A DNA stretch of 64,000 bases from Gloeocapsa sp. PCC 7428 (GTDB taxonomy: Bacteria; Cyanobacteriota; Cyanobacteriia; Cyanobacteriales; Chroococcidiopsidaceae), in NCBI RefSeq assembly GCF_000317555.1, contig NC_019745.1:1302001-1366000 (forward strand), read 5' to 3'. The translations under genes and the position numbers were made by a program. Shown here one piece after another: positions 18,662-27,135 of this stretch. A model generated the notes under the pieces. The model was not told the DNA's origin, did no database searches, and saw only the letters and a list, made by a program, of their open reading frames with translations. Within the stretch, counting starts at the first letter, position 1. Each line of letters opens with the position of its first letter.

Positions 18662-18964
18662 AACTTCTTTCAGCAAGTGAGTATGTATTGCAACTTTAAC
18701 CTCAACAATTCCATAAAGCGTACTGCAATGCTACCCCCCGATTGGAGAAAGTATGCAAGCCAAGCGACAAAAGCCCAAAATATAGGAAAAGCAATGCGCC
18801 TGTTTACCTTGCTGCATGACGATCGCCAAAATCAATTCAAAAAACATTAGCTGACAACTATTACGGCTGTCAGCTAATGTTTCGTGTAAGCTATGAGTGC
18901 TGAATATTAAGTTGTAAGGAGCATAATCAAACTAAAACTCAAAATTCAATGCTCAGAGCTTAGT
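18662..18964. other. Gap holding the glycosyltransferase terminator
   Basis: 303 bp without a gene. It contains the strong terminator at 18836-18882 and, after it, the presumed promoter region of the 214-aa gene. Confidence 0.6.
18836..18882 (-). terminator. Strong Rho-independent terminator of the glycosyltransferase gene
   Basis: Perfect 15-bp arms, AAACATTAGCTGACA and its complement (18842-18856 and 18868-18882), around an 11-nt loop. On the minus strand a run of T follows. It lies 83 bp after the glycosyltransferase stop. Confidence 0.85.
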
Positions 18965-20242
18965 TTAAGCTGTCGCTACAGCTTCATCTTTTGTAGAAAC
19001 GACAACTGGTTCTTCTAGAAGTTTGACGTACAATTTGCTAAGTTGAGCAGCTACGCCATCCCAACTAAATTTATCTTCTACGCGTTTTCTAGCAGCACGA
19101 CCTAGTTGATTTCGCCACTCAGGATTACTCAATATGCGGTCAATCGCAGTTGCAAAAGCATCGTTGTCTTTTGGTGGAGCAAGTAATCCAGTTTCTTCGG
19201 GTACGACAGTGTATTGTAAGCCGCCAACATCGCTAGCAATCACTGGTGTTCCGCTTGCCATCGCTTCAATAGCTACTAAACCAAAAGGTTCGTAGTGGCT
19301 AGGAACAACACAAACGTCTGCTGCTGCATAGTAGATAGGTAGGTCATCGTCACCAAGACGCCCAGGAAAAACTGTCATGTCTTGCATTCCCAGTTCGTTG
19401 ACAATACCTTCGATGCGATCGCGTTCTTTGCCATCGCTTTGACCAGGACGGCTACCACCACCAATAATTAGCTTGAGGTCAGTACCTCTTAGTTGCGATT
19501 GGGCAACAGCACGTACTAGGGTTTCAATACCTTTACGGAAATCAAATCGACCTACATAGAGAATAACTTTAGTGTCTGCGTTGATTCCGAGTTGCTCTCT
19601 TGCTTGCTGTTGTTCAATCTTACCGAAGCGATGAATGTCTGTACCACAAGGAATAATATCGATATTGCCTTTTGTGGAAACGAGCGATCGCATATGTTCT
19701 TGTTCTTGAGGACTTGTGGCAACAATGCGGTGTGCTGTCTCTAAGACTTCTTTTTCTACTGCTAAACGCGTTTTAGCAATGAGGGGAATTGTGGAAATTG
19801 ATTTGTACTTAACTGCTCCTAGTGAATGATAAGTATGAACCTGTCTACAACCTTGGACTTTTCTTAATTCCATTCCTACCCAAGCAGAAAGCCAATAGTT
19901 TGTGTGGACGAGTTCGTACTCAATACCTGATTCTTGCTGAAACTTCAGCATTTGCTCTACAAATTCTGGCGCATACTTAAACAAGTTATCGCGCGGAACG
20001 AATTCTTCTGGACCTGCGGTAATCCTAATTGTCCGGCAATTCGCAGTATGTTCAACAATACTTGCTTGGTCTGCACTTGCTTTACGGGTAAACATATCAA
20101 CTTGCCACCCTAACTCAGCGAGTGCCTCTCCTACTTGGCGTACATAAACATTTTGTCCTCCGGCTTCTTCCTTACCGATTTCAACCGCTGGGTCTCCGTG
20201 GACTGAAATCAGGGCAATGTGCTTTTGGCTTGCAGAATTCAT
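18965..20242 (-). CDS. Family 4 (GT-B) glycosyltransferase, sucrose-phosphate-synthase-like
   Basis: 425 aa from ATG 20242. The N-terminal domain has ISVHGDPAVEIGKEEAGGQN, where the GGQN loop is typical of the sucrose synthase/SPS-like GT4 clade. The C-terminal domain has YVGRFDFRKGIETLV and the donor-binding EPFGLVAIEAMASGTPVIAS. Cytoplasmic or membrane-associated retaining transferase. Donor and acceptor are not determined; true sucrose-phosphate synthases are longer. A long upstream region (978 bp) and a strong terminator make it a single unit. Confidence 0.85.
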   Translation of the reverse strand: MNSASQKHIALISVHGDPAVEIGKEEAGGQNVYVRQVGEALAELGWQVDMFTRKASADQASIVEHTANCRTIRITAGPEEFVPRDNLFKYAPEFVEQMLKFQQESGIEYELVHTNYWLSAWVGMELRKVQGCRQVHTYHSLGAVKYKSISTIPLIAKTRLAVEKEVLETAHRIVATSPQEQEHMRSLVSTKGNIDIIPCGTDIHRFGKIEQQQAREQLGINADTKVILYVGRFDFRKGIETLVRAVAQSQLRGTDLKLIIGGGSRPGQSDGKERDRIEGIVNELGMQDMTVFPGRLGDDDLPIYYAAADVCVVPSHYEPFGLVAIEAMASGTPVIASDVGGLQYTVVPEETGLLAPPKDNDAFATAIDRILSNPEWRNQLGRAARKRVEDKFSWDGVAAQLSKLYVKLLEEPVVVSTKDEAVATA

Positions 20243-21220
20243 GGTGTAGTTATTGCAACAATTTAGTTAGGTTTAAACTGGTTTTTCCGGTGGTTTTACC
20301 TGCCTTTAGAAACCAAAAAAGAATATTGAATATTCTCAAGTTTAATTTAAGCGATAATGTACTTCTTCACATCCCCTACGGGAAGTACTGTAATCCCCAC
20401 AAGGTTAAAATAATCAGCGCTCATTGATGCTAACTTTACTTACGCAACGACTATGCTTCTACCTTGAGTAAGATCTTTTTTGTCATACCGTATCTACTTT
20501 ACACGTCAAGTATGTAAGTTTTTTTGATATATCAATACTTAACTTAGAGAATCTACAAATTTAAATTCAGTTGCCTGTTTTCGCTAGCGGCTGATAAAAC
20601 TCTTGACAAACTTTGCAGGATGTCACTTCTAGCTTGAAGTCTCATGACAGACGGTTTCAACTCGAAGTTTGTCTATCTTTCTGGGCAATTTATTTGTAAA
20701 TAATACACTATATTCAAGGATCTATAAATGTTTTATCAGCTTAATTAATAATAAAAATAAGTTTATCTTAACTTAATTATCAAGACGGCAAGCGTGCTGA
20801 GTACTTTAGCATCAAACTTCTGACAAAAGTATTTAAATTGTTATGTTAAGTGCAGCGAAACATCTCCTGCGATTCTAGCCTACAGCAACGTTACACAAAT
20901 ACTCCACGGAGCTTACTCTCGAAGATAGTGAAAGGTTTGGTTTGCGAATGACATCGTAGCTTTTTAACTTATGCAAGAGGCGTATACCTCTGTCAAGTAA
21001 AGAAATCAATCAATTGTATAGAATCTATATCAACTTATGCATTGCTAAGTTTATGCCAAATGGCAACATGAGAGCCAGCGCTAGTCATGTAATTGATAAC
21101 TGCTGTCATGCTTCAAGCACTGGCTACATTCAGTTTCATATAGCAGCACAAGCAAAAGGATCTAATGCGTAAGCCTAATAGTTTTGGCTTCTCGCTAAGC
21201 CCTTATTACCCTAACAAAAT
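20243..21220. other. 978-bp non-coding region
   Basis: The longest non-coding stretch in the window. It contains several hairpins: GTACTTC/GAAGTAC (about 20359-20388), ACTTC/GAAGT (about 20626-20641), AGAGG/CCTCT (about 20976-20991) and AAGCC/GGCTT (about 21172-21190). A perfect palindrome TTGATATATCAA lies near 20523. No convincing reading frame, tRNA or known small RNA was recognised. It serves as the glycosyltransferase leader on one side and the RRM gene 3' region on the other, and has room for a small RNA. Confidence 0.5.
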
Positions 21221-21703
21221 TTATCCATTACTTGTTTGTGCAGATAACATTTGCTTGAGTTTTTCAAGTTCAGACGCCCAACGCGGATCGGGTTGAATCG
21301 TATCGGAAGTATTCGACGACTGATGGCTAGTATTGCTGCTGCGACGTGATTTTTTGTTGCTGCGACGATTTGAGGTTTTTTCTTGATTTCCTCCCTCTAG
21401 ATTGTTAACAGCACTATTTGAATTAGATTGCTCCTCATCCTCTTGTCCCTTTGAACGGGGTAGAGCTTTCTCAATTTTAAGAGGAGTGTCTTTGAACATA
21501 TAACCATTGAATTTTTCAATGATTTGATCAGCCTGTTCGTCGCTGTTAACAGTTACAAACCCAAAGCCACGACATTTACCAGTTTTCCGATCTTTGATAA
21601 CTTTGGTAGTAACTGAATCGCCAGCTTCTGCAAAAACTGCTTGTAGTTCTTGACGTTCTAACTCTTCTTTCGGCAAATTGCCAATATATAGACGAACTGA
21701 CAT
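21221..21703 (-). CDS. RNA-binding protein with one RRM (cyanobacterial Rbp type)
   Basis: 160 aa from ATG 21703 with GGAGG 9 nt upstream. A single RRM covers residues 1-80: RNP2 is LYIGNL (residues 5-10) and RNP1 is CRGFGFVTV. The tail (about 85-160) is low complexity, rich in Ser, Asn, Gln and Arg, and longer than the Gly-rich tails of classical cold-induced Rbp proteins. Such proteins bind mRNA; many are cold-induced through their 5' leaders, and some localise photosystem mRNAs at thylakoids. The 590-bp upstream gap would allow a long regulatory leader. Confidence 0.9.
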   Translation of the reverse strand: MSVRLYIGNLPKEELERQELQAVFAEAGDSVTTKVIKDRKTGKCRGFGFVTVNSDEQADQIIEKFNGYMFKDTPLKIEKALPRSKGQEDEEQSNSNSAVNNLEGGNQEKTSNRRSNKKSRRSSNTSHQSSNTSDTIQPDPRWASELEKLKQMLSAQTSNG

Positions 21704-22294
21704 AGGAAGATACCTCCGGACTTGGGTGCGAATAGAATTGGTAACAAAACTGTTTACATGAGGAAGGCTAGATACCTACTGGAATTGACGCACATTGCAA
21801 CAAACCAATTTTTCACTTTGATAATTGCCAACCTTTAGAATATAGTTCTTTGCCTAACTCAAGGCTATAGTTTTTTGTAACTAATCTGCTAATTAACCGG
21901 CTTCTAAGTATATATTCCGCCAGTTACCAGCTGTTTTGCTACGAGTAATGCTTTTGAGTTGCTGGAACATTGACACCATTCTTTACAGTATCACGGCTTT
22001 TGCTATACCAGCACCTAAAAATAAACATTTCAGCCCTTAGCAATATTTTTAACTCGGTAACAGCAGTGTTATCCCTCCGTAGTGAGGGATTTTGTACCTT
22101 TTGAGGATGAGAAATAAAAACCAGCCGTGGGCTGGTTAAGCTGCTGTGTTGGAACAAGGAAAAGATAACCGTAGATTGAGCTTTATCAGGCAATTGAACT
22201 AAGCTTGTCAGCTGTCATTTACCCAAAAATAACTTTTACTCTAGTGTTAAATAATGTAACATAAACTAACTATTTTGTGCAATGTTTCTTTACA
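21704..22294. other. Leader region of the RRM gene, with hairpins
   Basis: 591 bp without a supported gene. It holds the probable 5' leader of the RRM gene, a hairpin ATCCCTC/GAGGGAT (22071-22090) and the minus-strand terminator at 22111-22137. An 84-codon frame at 21939-22193 has no family resemblance and crosses these hairpins. Confidence 0.5.
22111..22137 (-). terminator. Rho-independent terminator of the M48-like gene
   Basis: Perfect 8-bp arms AACCAGCC and GGCTGGTT with a 3-nt loop (22119-22137). TTTTTATTTC follows on the minus strand. It is about 160 bp after the stop of the M48-like gene. Confidence 0.75.
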
Positions 22295-24400
22295 TTAGGT
22301 GGTATTGCCTTGCCAAATAATATAAGTTCCCCAAATAGCAGTTGCACAAGCTAAGAGTGTAGACCAGACTTGATGACTACTACGTCCAATGCTGCTTTGC
22401 GTACGCCAAGTATCAATGTCCAACCATAGCGCAGCACCACGACGGCACCAACCAGTAATGATCGTATCTTGACCAATCAGCTTCTCAATCGCGTACGCCT
22501 GGTTGTTGAAATGACGGATTCTGATCAGCAGTGATTGGTGATGTAGTCGAATCAAACTAGTGTTTGATTTTAAGATTAAATCTTGTGCTAGCCAGTTACT
22601 AATGCCATAGCGTCCTAGAAGCTTACCTTGAATGCGTGTGGGTTTGCTGTCTAAAGGTAGTGTATTGGGATTAGCTAAGAATTCGCAAAGATCTAGAGAC
22701 TTTAAATTAGAAACTTTGATGTCTGGAAAAAAAGCATTGAGGCGAATAAACGTGCCAAGACTAAAGCCGATTGGTATAGAGCCTAAAATTAAAGACCAGT
22801 CACCATACATCCATGCTAATTGCGGTATTCTTAACCAAATTCCAATTCCACCGATAAGCCAAGCTAGACAGCCGAAAATAAAACCGAGGATAATGCCTAA
22901 AAATGGCGCACTCTGTAGAAAAAATGCCAAGCGAGAAGTAAAAGCTTTGATTTGGGGATTGAGTAATGCTAATTCTGGTTCCAATCGCCAATTTTGAGCA
23001 ATCTGCGCAAGACGTTGCAAGCGATCGCCCACAAGTGGATGAGTTTGAAGAAGATTGAACCAATAGCGGTAAGGATTGTAACAGTCCCAAGCGAGGACAG
23101 ATTCAAAGTCAGTTGGTGTTTGACAACCGCTGAGTTTCAGTGCTTGCGTGCGATCGAGGGGAAGGAGTAATTGCCAACTTTCTAATAGCCAACTCGTACA
23201 TTCTTGCTGGCGAATGTCTGTAGCAATACCTTGAGCAATTTTGAGTAAAGCACGAGTTAAGCCATTCGGATGACCAGTCATTTCGGCTGCTAGGCGATCG
23301 CTGTAGTAAATTCGTACCTGTGATAGCCAAAGCGCAGGAATGCAAAGAAGATACCAAATGATATAGGCAATATTAGCGATAACTCCAGCAATTAACTGTA
23401 AGTAAGAATAAGAAATTTTGTTACCCCATCGCGATACCTGGGAATAGACGAGATAAGGTAATTGCGTCACAACCATAACGAGAGACATCACCGCAAAATC
23501 TTTGTGGGTAATATGTCCTAGCTGAGTTGCATAAATCGTGGCAATTTCATTCGCTGCTAATTGTTCGAGAAGTCCTTGAGTGACGACAAGACGAGCATTT
23601 CTTGGTAAGTTACCGTAGGTGAGAGCGAGTGGTACTGATATTGGCAGGAGTTTGAGTTGTGGCGATCGCCAGTTTTGCCGCTGATAGTAGCGTTTGAGTA
23701 ATTGGCAAGCTTCTGGGCTATAAGTCGCTAGTGTATCAAAGGATAATGGTTGTAAGTTATCGAAGCGTAGCAATCCATCAAGTAACCAGGGAGAGAAACT
23801 GACAAATAGAAGCAGTGTGACGAGAACAAACTGTGTCGGATCGCGGTAAAAAAGTTGAATCGGTTCTAAATATGGCAGGTTGACTAATACGTCATTTGTG
23901 ACGCGCATAAATAATCGTAACAAGTCGCGGATGAGCCAAAAAAAAGCGATCGCCGATCCTGCTTGTAGCAACCACAACGGTAGTAAATTGATCTTTGGCA
24001 ACCGTTGCAGTTTTTTTAATCGTTTGGCACGCTGTCCTATGAGAGGTAGCGTGTGGGCAACTTGCGCTGGCGTACTTGTGCGATTGGATAATTGAGCGGT
24101 ATTCTGTTGTGTTTCTGTTGTTAGTTTAGGCTCGACAGAGCGTTTTAATTCATTAAGATGACGTAATGCCCACGCTTGAATTTGCGGATCGTGATGTTGT
24201 ATCAAAGTTTCACACAGCGCGATCGCGCGTTCATCTCCAACATTTTTGTAGGCGATGACTAAACCCATCTGTACTTTCACAAGCGTTGTTGGATCGCTTG
24301 GCGTTTGATACGCAGCTTCAAGTTGTGCGATCGCTTTGTCATAATCTCCTTGATTTAAAGCTGTTAATCCAGCTACTACAGATGAGTTGGGAGAAGCCAT
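22295..24400 (-). CDS. TPR plus M48-like membrane protein with degenerate zinc motif
   Basis: 701 aa from ATG 24400. Residues 1-90 form TPR-like helices (GLTALNQGDYDKAIAQLEAA). Then come several transmembrane segments (about 140-165 and 188-212) and a region aligning with Ste24/HtpX M48 peptidases. Where M48 enzymes have HExxH, this protein reads TQLGH (residues 292-296): the first zinc His and the catalytic Glu are replaced by Thr and Gln. The downstream SDRLAAEMTGHP region keeps the third-ligand Glu. Two or more transmembrane segments follow near 490-550. So it is probably not an active protease. It may be a scaffold or regulator, or a family-wide variation. Single unit with its own terminator. 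Confidence 0.82.
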   Translation of the reverse strand: MASPNSSVVAGLTALNQGDYDKAIAQLEAAYQTPSDPTTLVKVQMGLVIAYKNVGDERAIALCETLIQHHDPQIQAWALRHLNELKRSVEPKLTTETQQNTAQLSNRTSTPAQVAHTLPLIGQRAKRLKKLQRLPKINLLPLWLLQAGSAIAFFWLIRDLLRLFMRVTNDVLVNLPYLEPIQLFYRDPTQFVLVTLLLFVSFSPWLLDGLLRFDNLQPLSFDTLATYSPEACQLLKRYYQRQNWRSPQLKLLPISVPLALTYGNLPRNARLVVTQGLLEQLAANEIATIYATQLGHITHKDFAVMSLVMVVTQLPYLVYSQVSRWGNKISYSYLQLIAGVIANIAYIIWYLLCIPALWLSQVRIYYSDRLAAEMTGHPNGLTRALLKIAQGIATDIRQQECTSWLLESWQLLLPLDRTQALKLSGCQTPTDFESVLAWDCYNPYRYWFNLLQTHPLVGDRLQRLAQIAQNWRLEPELALLNPQIKAFTSRLAFFLQSAPFLGIILGFIFGCLAWLIGGIGIWLRIPQLAWMYGDWSLILGSIPIGFSLGTFIRLNAFFPDIKVSNLKSLDLCEFLANPNTLPLDSKPTRIQGKLLGRYGISNWLAQDLILKSNTSLIRLHHQSLLIRIRHFNNQAYAIEKLIGQDTIITGWCRRGAALWLDIDTWRTQSSIGRSSHQVWSTLLACATAIWGTYIIWQGNTT

Positions 24401-24437
24401 GATCTTAATTGTGTCAAATTGATTAAATTTTGATTTT

Positions 24438-24806
24438 ATGGATTTCTCTTGTAGCAGCGCGTTTGTAACATTGGCAGCTAATGATTTAGAAAAGTTAGTT
24501 CTTTTCTACAGCAATTTACTAAATATGACACCACAGCAGTACACCCCAAATCGTTATGCTGAGTTCAAGTTACCAGGTTTGCGATTAGGTATTTTTCGAC
24601 CAAAACAATCACATCAAGCTGAGTTTGAGAACTCTAGTAGCGCCATGAGTTTGTGTTTAGAAGTCAGTCACCTAGAAAATGCCGTTGCACGCCTTACTCA
24701 TCTAGGCTACCCACCACCAGGGGAAATAATAACAGCTTCTCACGGCAAAGAAATCTATGCCTACGATCCAGAAGGCAATCGCTTAATCTTGCATCAGTCG
24801 AGCTAA
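24438..24806 (+). CDS. VOC (glyoxalase/dioxygenase) superfamily protein
   Basis: 122 aa from ATG 24438, divergent from the M48-like gene across 37 bp. It has the paired beta-alpha-beta-beta-beta layout of the VOC fold: AFVTLAANDLEKLVLFYSNLL at the start and IYAYDPEGNRLILHQ at the end. The latter carries the usual DPEGN motif and a candidate metal-binding Glu. It could be a glyoxalase-like or bleomycin-resistance-like enzyme; the substrate cannot be inferred. A dispersed repeat begins immediately at its stop codon. Confidence 0.82.
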   Translation: MDFSCSSAFVTLAANDLEKLVLFYSNLLNMTPQQYTPNRYAEFKLPGLRLGIFRPKQSHQAEFENSSSAMSLCLEVSHLENAVARLTHLGYPPPGEIITASHGKEIYAYDPEGNRLILHQSS

Positions 24807-24828
24807 TGTCAATTTGATAGAAAAGGCT
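24802..24828 (+). repeat. Short sequence shared with the apcD 3' flank, copy 1
   Basis: GCTAATGTCAATT followed by GA-GAAAA-GC recurs at 40446-40472. In both places it begins at or within two bases of the upstream gene's stop codon and precedes a double-hairpin repeat by 56-138 bp. Confidence 0.6.
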
Positions 24829-24883
24829 TAACAGTCAGTAACCGTAGCTTCTGGGGTTGATAGACTACTATTATTTTTATATT

Positions 24884-24938
24884 AGTCCACGCAGGTGGAC
24901 TTAGTATTTTAAGCCGCGACTTCAGTCGCTAGGCGGCG
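24884..24938 (+). repeat. Dispersed double-hairpin repeat, copy A
   Basis: First hairpin AGTCCAC-GCAG-GTGGACT, an 8-10 nt spacer, then a second hairpin GCCGCGACT-TC-AGTCGC-TA-GGCGGC. The same layout occurs at 40611, 41625 (inverted), 48985 and 33999 (inverted). Located between the VOC gene and the small membrane-protein gene, which converge. Confidence 0.8.
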
Positions 24939-24961
24939 TCCCCAGCGATTCCTGTCACCAG

Positions 24962-25258
24962 TTAAAAATAGTGAATCACATCTGCCAACCCGTAGACACT
25001 AATAATCAGCATCAAAACTGCGGTGACTTGAGTTGCACGGATGTATGGTGAAGGTGCGATCGCTTCACGAATCAAAATTGAGATTGATGAGCCAATCACA
25101 AAACTGAGACTTAACACTAAATAAGGCCAAAATGGTGAAATACTCCAAACTGCTAATAGGGCTAGCGCTATCCACAGCATCACAAGTTCCACAAAGCGAG
25201 GTGGGTTGTACTGACTCGATAAAATTAAAGTATTTAGCCAAAAGCGCCAAATTGCCAT
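24962..25258 (-). CDS. Small membrane protein (98 aa), hypothetical
   Basis: Three hydrophobic helices (about residues 24-42, 45-62 and 75-95) fill most of the 98 residues. AGGGACAAA just before ATG 25258 is a plausible ribosome-binding site. No family recognised. It lies 24 bp after the chlI stop on the same strand and is probably co-transcribed with chlI. That suggests a thylakoid or inner-membrane location, but no function. Confidence 0.7.
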   Translation of the reverse strand: MAIWRFWLNTLILSSQYNPPRFVELVMLWIALALLAVWSISPFWPYLVLSLSFVIGSSISILIREAIAPSPYIRATQVTAVLMLIISVYGLADVIHYF

Positions 25259-25282
25259 TTTGTCCCTACCAACAAAAGATCA

Positions 25283-26389
25283 TTAGCGACGTCCACTCAT
25301 TTGAGCAGTACCGTTTGATTGAGCCGCTTCCGTGGTATCTTCGATTCCAAATACGCGATTGAAAGCTTTTTCTACTTTGTAGCCAGAATCAATTGTTTCC
25401 AAGGGATCTTTGCGCAAGCGATGGCGCAGACACAAAGTAATGACGCGACGAATATCATCAACGGTGACTTCGGTACGTCCTTCAAAGGCGGCTAAAGCTT
25501 TTGCGGCACGGTTTGTGACAATATCACCGCGCAAGCCATCAACATCAAGTTCTGAACAGACTTCTGAAATATTAACTCTTAGGTCGTAATCGATATTGAC
25601 TGAAGGTAAAAGTGCTTGAGCTTGAATTAATTTTTGTTGCAATTCTTGCTGCTGGGGTTGATATTTTTCTAAGAACTGCTGCGGATTTTGGTCAAATTCG
25701 GCTCGTTGTTCGACGATTTGGACGCGTAATGCAGGTTCTTTGACGGTGTGAATTTCTGCGTGCATTCCAAAGCGATCGAGAAGTTGCGGACGCAGTTCAC
25801 CTTCTTCAGGGTTTCCCGAACCCACTAAAACAAAACGTGCAGGGTGACGAATCGAAATTCCTTCGCGTTCTACCGTATTCCAACCACCTGCTGCGGAGTC
25901 GAGAAGGACGTCTACTAAATGATCGTCGAGGAGGTTAACTTCATCAACGTAGAGAATGCCGCGATTTGCTTTAGCAAGGAGTCCTGGTTCAAAGGCTTTG
26001 ACGCCTTCAGAGAGTGCTTTTTCAATGTCGATCGTGCCACACACGCGGTCTTCGGTCGCACCCAAGGGCAAATCCACCATCGGCACCTTTTTGTGCGCGA
26101 CAGGAATTTCGATTTGCTGTTCGAGTTGCTGCCTAACAGCGTCACTCATCAGTTCAGGATCGTGCGGATCGCTGTTAAAAGGGTCATCTGCAACAACTTC
26201 AATTTCTGGAAGCAAATCAGCTAATGCCCGAATTGTTGTTGATTTACCAGTACCGCGATCGCCCATGATCATGACACCACCAATTTTAGGGTCAATCACG
26301 TTCAACAATAAGGCAAGTTTCATTTCTTCCTGACCAACAATGGCAGTGAAGGGAAAAACGCGGCGGGTAGCTTGGGCAGTTGAACTCAC
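25283..26389 (-). CDS. chlI: Magnesium chelatase ATPase subunit I
   Basis: AAA+ subunit that drives Mg insertion into protoporphyrin IX, the first committed step to chlorophyll. I chose GTG 26389 (368 aa, [15 protein letters not shown]), with AGGT 7 nt upstream; a GTG at 26416 would add nine residues unlike the family. Walker A is [10 protein letters not shown] and Walker B is [13 protein letters not shown]. The sensor region [22 protein letters not shown] is complete. ChlD and ChlH are not in the window. The 98-aa membrane protein follows in the same direction. Confidence 0.96.
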   Translation of the reverse strand: MSSTAQATRRVFPFTAIVGQEEMKLALLLNVIDPKIGGVMIMGDRGTGKSTTIRALADLLPEIEVVADDPFNSDPHDPELMSDAVRQQLEQQIEIPVAHKKVPMVDLPLGATEDRVCGTIDIEKALSEGVKAFEPGLLAKANRGILYVDEVNLLDDHLVDVLLDSAAGGWNTVEREGISIRHPARFVLVGSGNPEEGELRPQLLDRFGMHAEIHTVKEPALRVQIVEQRAEFDQNPQQFLEKYQPQQQELQQKLIQAQALLPSVNIDYDLRVNISEVCSELDVDGLRGDIVTNRAAKALAAFEGRTEVTVDDIRRVITLCLRHRLRKDPLETIDSGYKVEKAFNRVFGIEDTTEAAQSNGTAQMSGRR

Positions 26390-26502
26390 AGAGATTACCT
26401 GAAAATGTCGGGACACCGTTTTTCATTGTGCCATAGTATGAGGGTTTAGGGGTGAGCAGTGGGGTGAGGGTAGAAAAATTGATCGAGTTTAGTCAATGCT
26501 TG

Positions 26503-26841
26503 TCAAGCGATCGCAAAAAGTAGTTGCAGTGCTTTTTGAACTGCTAATTTATCTGTTTGAGCCAAAATACCGATTTGTTTTACAACTATTGAGTCATCTA
26601 GGGTAAACAACTTCATCCTTACTACAGAAGCTGCTTTAAGTCCAGTACTTGCCAAGTCAGCGATTGCAACATCAAGTACCCATGGAGAATGACTTGCGGT
26701 CGTAATCATTGCCATTACGCTTCTATGGGAAGGAGTATTGAAAATTTCATCACTTAACACAAGTGCTGGACGTCTTTTTGTCGCGGAAATATCAGTAAAG
26801 GGAAACGGTACGACGACAACATCGAACTGGCTATAGGTCAC
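26503..26841 (-). CDS. MazF/PemK family toxin (endoribonuclease)
   Basis: 112 aa from GTG 26841. That start is preceded 6 nt upstream by GAGGAAG and overlaps the antitoxin stop by 11 bp. A longer TTG start at 26862 is less likely. The N-terminus FDVVVVPFPFTDISATKRRPALVLS is the family hallmark, with Arg-Pro-Ala binding-loop residues. The middle ITTASHSPWVLDV and SVVRMKLFTLDDS match MazF-like RNases. It would cleave mRNA when freed from the antitoxin encoded directly upstream. Confidence 0.9.
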   Translation of the reverse strand: MTYSQFDVVVVPFPFTDISATKRRPALVLSDEIFNTPSHRSVMAMITTASHSPWVLDVAIADLASTGLKAASVVRMKLFTLDDSIVVKQIGILAQTDKLAVQKALQLLFAIA

Positions 26842-27070
26842 TATAGGCTTCCTCGTCTGCAACTGATTCCCATTCGCCTAGAGTTTCTGCTACAGCATTC
26901 AGATAATTCCAATCAAGCGATGGCGCTTTTTTTAATATCACTTGTCCTGACTCAATTTCAAACGCTACACAATCACCTTGCGCAATTTCCAGTACTTTTC
27001 TGACATCTTGAGGAATCGTTGCTTGGTATTTCTTTGTCACTCTAGACACGAGTGATTTTCGTCTAGCCAT
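26831..27070 (-). CDS. AbrB/MazE family antitoxin
   Basis: 79 aa from ATG 27070. Residues 1-48 form a SpoVT-AbrB swapped-hairpin DNA-binding domain: VTKKYQATIPQDVRKVLEI, then GDCVAFEIESGQVILKK. The acidic C-terminus (ETLGEWESVADEEAYSD) should be the toxin-neutralising tail. The gene precedes and overlaps the MazF-like toxin. Autorepression through a palindrome 42 bp upstream (27112-27126) is likely for this class. Confidence 0.9.
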   Translation of the reverse strand: MARRKSLVSRVTKKYQATIPQDVRKVLEIAQGDCVAFEIESGQVILKKAPSLDWNYLNAVAETLGEWESVADEEAYSDL

Positions 27071-27111
27071 AAAACAAATCTGCTCTCGATTTGTGACAAT
27101 AATATTTTATG

Positions 27112-27126
27112 GTAATACGGTATTAC
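27112..27126. promoter_or_regulatory. Candidate MazEF operator
   Basis: GTAATAC-G-GTATTAC is a perfect palindrome with a 1-bp centre, 42 bp upstream of the antitoxin ATG. AbrB-type antitoxins repress their own operon at such sites. An AT-rich -10-like TATTAT lies between it and the gene. Confidence 0.55.
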
Positions 27127-27135
27127 TTGAGTTGA

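Noticed and set aside
21939-22193. 84-codon minus-strand frame between the RRM and M48-like genes
   Set aside because: It crosses a clear terminator and another hairpin and resembles no protein.
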